NCBI GenBank assembly: GCA_002419285.1 | Contig: DIFU01000153.1 | Location: 1 to 7,595, forward strand | Reading direction: 5' to 3' | DNA length: 7,595 nucleotides | Source of the DNA: Prolixibacteraceae bacterium UBA5740 | GTDB taxonomy: Bacteria; Bacteroidota; Bacteroidia; Bacteroidales; Prolixibacteraceae | Shown: piece by piece, positions 6,183 to 7,595 of the stretch | How the letters are laid out: each line of letters begins with the position of its first letter | How positions within the stretch are numbered: the stretch's first letter is position 1 | The notes under the pieces: generated by a model | The model's input: the letters and a program-made list of their open reading frames with translations, nothing else | Told to the model about the DNA's origin: nothing | Database searches by the model: none | Position numbers and translations under genes: made by a program

Positions 6183-6946
6183 TTTAAATCATTTATATTA
6201 AACACGGGGCCTTCGGTACAAACACAAAGATTTCCCTTGGTGGTGGGTTCGATACAGCACAGGCACACACCAAAACCACAAGCCATGAGATTCTCAAGTG
6301 AAACTTCACAGGTAACATTTGCCTTTTTTGCTTGTGCTGCCACTGCCTTCATCATAGGAAGGGGACCGCATGCATATATTCTGTCAAATTCATTCAGATT
6401 ATTAAATAGCGGATGATTGGTTACCACTCCATGGATCCCCTTTGAACCATCATCTGTGGTATAATGACAGTTAGCCCATTGGTTATAGTGATCAACAGGG
6501 ATGTGGTCACCTGAGGAGCGAGCTCCAAGGATTACCTGTACATTGTCAACCGGAAGGCCTGAATTCCTGGCTAAATGGAGTACAGGAGCCACTCCACTGC
6601 CTCCGCCAACAGCCATAATCTTTTCATTATTTTTAGGGAGAGTGAAGCCTTTCCCTAATGGATAGATCAGGCTAAGAATCTCGCCAGGTCGGATTTCTGT
6701 GAGTGTTTTAGATCCTTTTCCCAAAATCTTGACTAGAATAGATAGTGTGTTACTTTTGTAATCAACCTCAAAAACGGAAAATGGCCTTCTGAGAAAAACC
6801 TCCTTGTTGCCGGGTATTTCCACATTTGTAAACTGTCCGGCTTCAATTTTCTCAAGAGGCGAATGAGATTTCAGGGTTATGCAGTAGTTGGTTGAATTGT
6901 AGGGAATAGTACTAACCACCGTAAACTGATCAACGACTTTTTTCAT
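6176..6946 (-). CDS. pyrK: Dihydroorotate dehydrogenase B, electron-transfer subunit
   Basis: FAD and [2Fe-2S] protein (256 aa from this start) that carries electrons from PyrD to NAD+. Seen: the FAD-binding LRRPFSV (52-58), VGGGSGVAPV (113-122) of the NAD-binding fold, TTDDGSKG (163-170), the CGPLPMMK motif (193-200) and the cluster cysteines C223, C228, C231 and C243 (C-x4-C-x2-C, then C-x-x-GPVF). Two extra cysteines, C230 and C241, lie in the same region. The frame stays open to an ATG at 6985, which would add 13 residues (MCMLVIFVSKSSR). I reject that start because it lies between the -33 and -7 boxes of a near-ideal promoter (6993-6964), and because MKK...FTVVS is the usual PyrK beginning. 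The gene ends overlapping pyrD. Function very confident, start confident. Confidence 0.96.
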   Translation of the reverse strand: MKKVVDQFTVVSTIPYNSTNYCITLKSHSPLEKIEAGQFTNVEIPGNKEVFLRRPFSVFEVDYKSNTLSILVKILGKGSKTLTEIRPGEILSLIYPLGKGFTLPKNNEKIMAVGGGSGVAPVLHLARNSGLPVDNVQVILGARSSGDHIPVDHYNQWANCHYTTDDGSKGIHGVVTNHPLFNNLNEFDRIYACGPLPMMKAVAAQAKKANVTCEVSLENLMACGFGVCLCCIEPTTKGNLCVCTEGPVFNINDLKW

Positions 6947-6963
6947 TCGTGAGCTTTTACTTA

Positions 6964-6993
6964 CAAAGATAACCAACATACACATTCAGGCAA
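6964..6993 (-). promoter_or_regulatory. Promoter of pyrK-pyrD
   Basis: On the minus strand TTG (6993-6991), a 19-base spacer and TATCTTTG (6971-6964) match the Bacteroidetes -33 / -7 consensus with the preferred spacing. The start of transcription should be near 6959, giving a leader of only about 13 bases before the ATG at 6946. That is too short for a pyrimidine-sensing attenuator or riboswitch. Confidence 0.75.
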
Positions 6994-7025
6994 TCAACAT
7001 CCCAAAAGTTTAACAAGGTAGGGCT

Positions 7026-7060
7026 AAAAACGCGGAAGGCCCTGTAAACAGGACCTTCCG
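7026..7060 (-). terminator. Rho-independent terminator after the HTH regulator
   Basis: The arms CGGAAGG and CCTTCCG (7033-7039 and 7054-7060), then one C-A mismatch, then CCTG/CAGG (7041-7044 and 7049-7052), form a strong stem closed by a 4-base loop. On the minus strand it is followed by CG and then a T-run at 7030-7026. It separates the regulator from pyrKD. The weaker T-rich stretch on the other side makes it less likely to act on the plus strand. Confidence 0.85.
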
Positions 7061-7111
7061 TCGATTGGTTTTGTGCAAAGAGATAATTGTTAGGGACTAT
7101 AATAAACAAAA

Positions 7112-7501
7112 TTAGGGTCGATAATCCTTGAAAGTGCTGTCCTTATACAATATTACTATCCGCTCTATGTTTTTGCCTTCTTTCTCATCTAAAGGCTTTG
7201 TTGGGGTTATGTCTTTGGCCCCTACATGAGTAGTAAAAAGATCTGGATTCCGTTTAGGTTGAATTTTTTCAACATTCACAATTTCATCCGAATTGGAAAC
7301 CATATCACCTTCTCCTGTTATCAGCCATCGGGCATTCAATTCGGGGAAGGTTAGCAGCAACTTTTCAATAAATGAAGAACTCGGATTGTTTCTCCCGTTT
7401 ACTACGTGGGAGACATTGGACCGCTGTACTCCTATAGTATCGGCGAGGTCAGCGGCATTCAATGCTTTGTAATCCATAAACTGTTTTATTCGTTCTTTCA
7501 T
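7112..7501 (-). CDS. Xre-family helix-turn-helix transcriptional regulator
   Basis: Small DNA-binding protein (129 aa). Residues about 2-60 form an Xre/Cro-type domain: MKERIKQFMDYKALNAADLADTI is helices 1-2, and GVQRSNVSHVVNGRNNPS (24-41) contains the recognition helix and the usual NGRN-P turn. FPELNARWLITGEGDM (52-67) is a motif typical of Bacteroidetes HTH proteins of this size. A charged linker follows, then a conserved-looking tail with IERIVILYKD near the end; no enzyme or ligand domain is visible. I chose the ATG at 7501. A TTG at 7510 would add only three residues and lies inside the promoter's -7 region. It has its own promoter (7537-7508) and terminator (7060-7026), so it is a single-gene unit. 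Target genes are unknown; the dyads flanking its promoter suggest self-regulation. Confidence 0.88.
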   Translation of the reverse strand: MKERIKQFMDYKALNAADLADTIGVQRSNVSHVVNGRNNPSSSFIEKLLLTFPELNARWLITGEGDMVSNSDEIVNVEKIQPKRNPDLFTTHVGAKDITPTKPLDEKEGKNIERIVILYKDSTFKDYRP

Positions 7502-7507
7502 ACGATA

Positions 7508-7537
7508 CAAATGTAAATGTTATTTTTTAATATGCAA
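7508..7537 (-). promoter_or_regulatory. Promoter of the HTH regulator, with overlapping dyad
   Basis: On the minus strand TTG (7537-7535), a 19-base spacer and TACATTTG (7515-7508) match the Bacteroidetes consensus. Transcription should start about 7503, within a few bases of the ATG at 7501, so the mRNA may be practically leaderless. The -7 box is part of an exact TACAAATGTA dyad (7506-7515 on the plus strand), where a bound repressor would block the polymerase. Confidence 0.7.
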
Positions 7538-7547
7538 TACCTACATA

Positions 7548-7557
7548 TACATTTGTA
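7548..7557. promoter_or_regulatory. Second TACATTTGTA dyad upstream of the HTH regulator
   Basis: An exact second copy of the 10-bp quasi-palindrome, inverted relative to the copy at 7506-7515, with centres 42 bp apart (close to four helical turns). It lies just upstream of the regulator's -33 box, as expected of an operator pair. On the plus strand the same bases are a TAnnTTTG -7 box, so a divergent promoter toward the right edge is an alternative, although no TTG stands at the right distance. The remaining AT-rich bases to 7595 show nothing else. Confidence 0.4.
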
Positions 7558-7595
7558 ATTAATTTATAATCATTTTAAATAAATTATAAATACGG

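Noticed and set aside
6947..6985. N-terminal extension of PyrK from the ATG at 6985
   Set aside because: It would start inside the promoter, and its sequence is not typical of PyrK.
7502..7510. TTG start of the HTH regulator at 7510
   Set aside because: It lies in the -7 box region and would add only three residues; an ATG follows in frame.
1..7595. Search for CRISPR arrays, tRNA or rRNA genes, insertion sequences, phage or defence genes
   Set aside because: No regularly spaced repeats, cloverleaf structures, transposase-like frames or terminal repeats were seen; the window is filled by housekeeping metabolism.

Overview
The window reads as an ordinary chromosomal segment of a Bacteroidetes (Bacteroidota) bacterium, probably an anaerobic or facultative member close to Bacteroidales. 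The evidence is the TAnnTTTG / TTG promoter boxes typical of that phylum, the near absence of Shine-Dalgarno sequences, AT-rich intergenic DNA, a fused E1 alpha/beta ketoacid dehydrogenase, a TonB C-terminal-domain protein, and an NAD-linked class 1B dihydroorotate dehydrogenase (pyrK-pyrD). Every gene lies on the minus strand, so transcription runs from high to low coordinates.

Layout in transcription order: (a) 7501-7112, a small Xre-type helix-turn-helix regulator with its own promoter, flanked by two TACAWWTGTA dyads, and closed by a strong terminator at 7060-7026. (b) 6946-5271, pyrK-pyrD, the electron-transfer and catalytic subunits of dihydroorotate dehydrogenase B, overlapping by 7 bp and driven by a near-ideal promoter at 6993-6964. 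(c) 5051-1091, a three-gene operon: lipoylated E2 acyltransferase, fused E1 alpha/beta of the branched-chain-ketoacid-dehydrogenase type, and a long-chain flavodoxin only 13 bp after E1, closed by a terminator at 1072-1034. No E3 gene is present here. (d) 966-496, mgsA (methylglyoxal synthase), with its own promoter abutting that terminator. (e) 439-1, a soluble TonB C-terminal-domain protein cut by the left edge. It has no stop codon inside the window and is easy to miss.

Biologically, the segment combines pyrimidine synthesis (pyrKD), 2-oxoacid oxidation to acyl-CoA (E2-E1), a low-potential electron carrier (flavodoxin) and the methylglyoxal bypass of lower glycolysis (mgsA). I see no mobile element, RNA gene, CRISPR array or defence system, and nothing I would call a new biological system. 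The points most worth a second look are the flavodoxin placed directly behind a ketoacid dehydrogenase that lacks E3, the repeated TACAWWTGTA dyad shared by the regulator promoter and the pyrD/E2 intergenic region, and two gene starts (pyrK and the regulator) where promoter position argues against the longest open frame.
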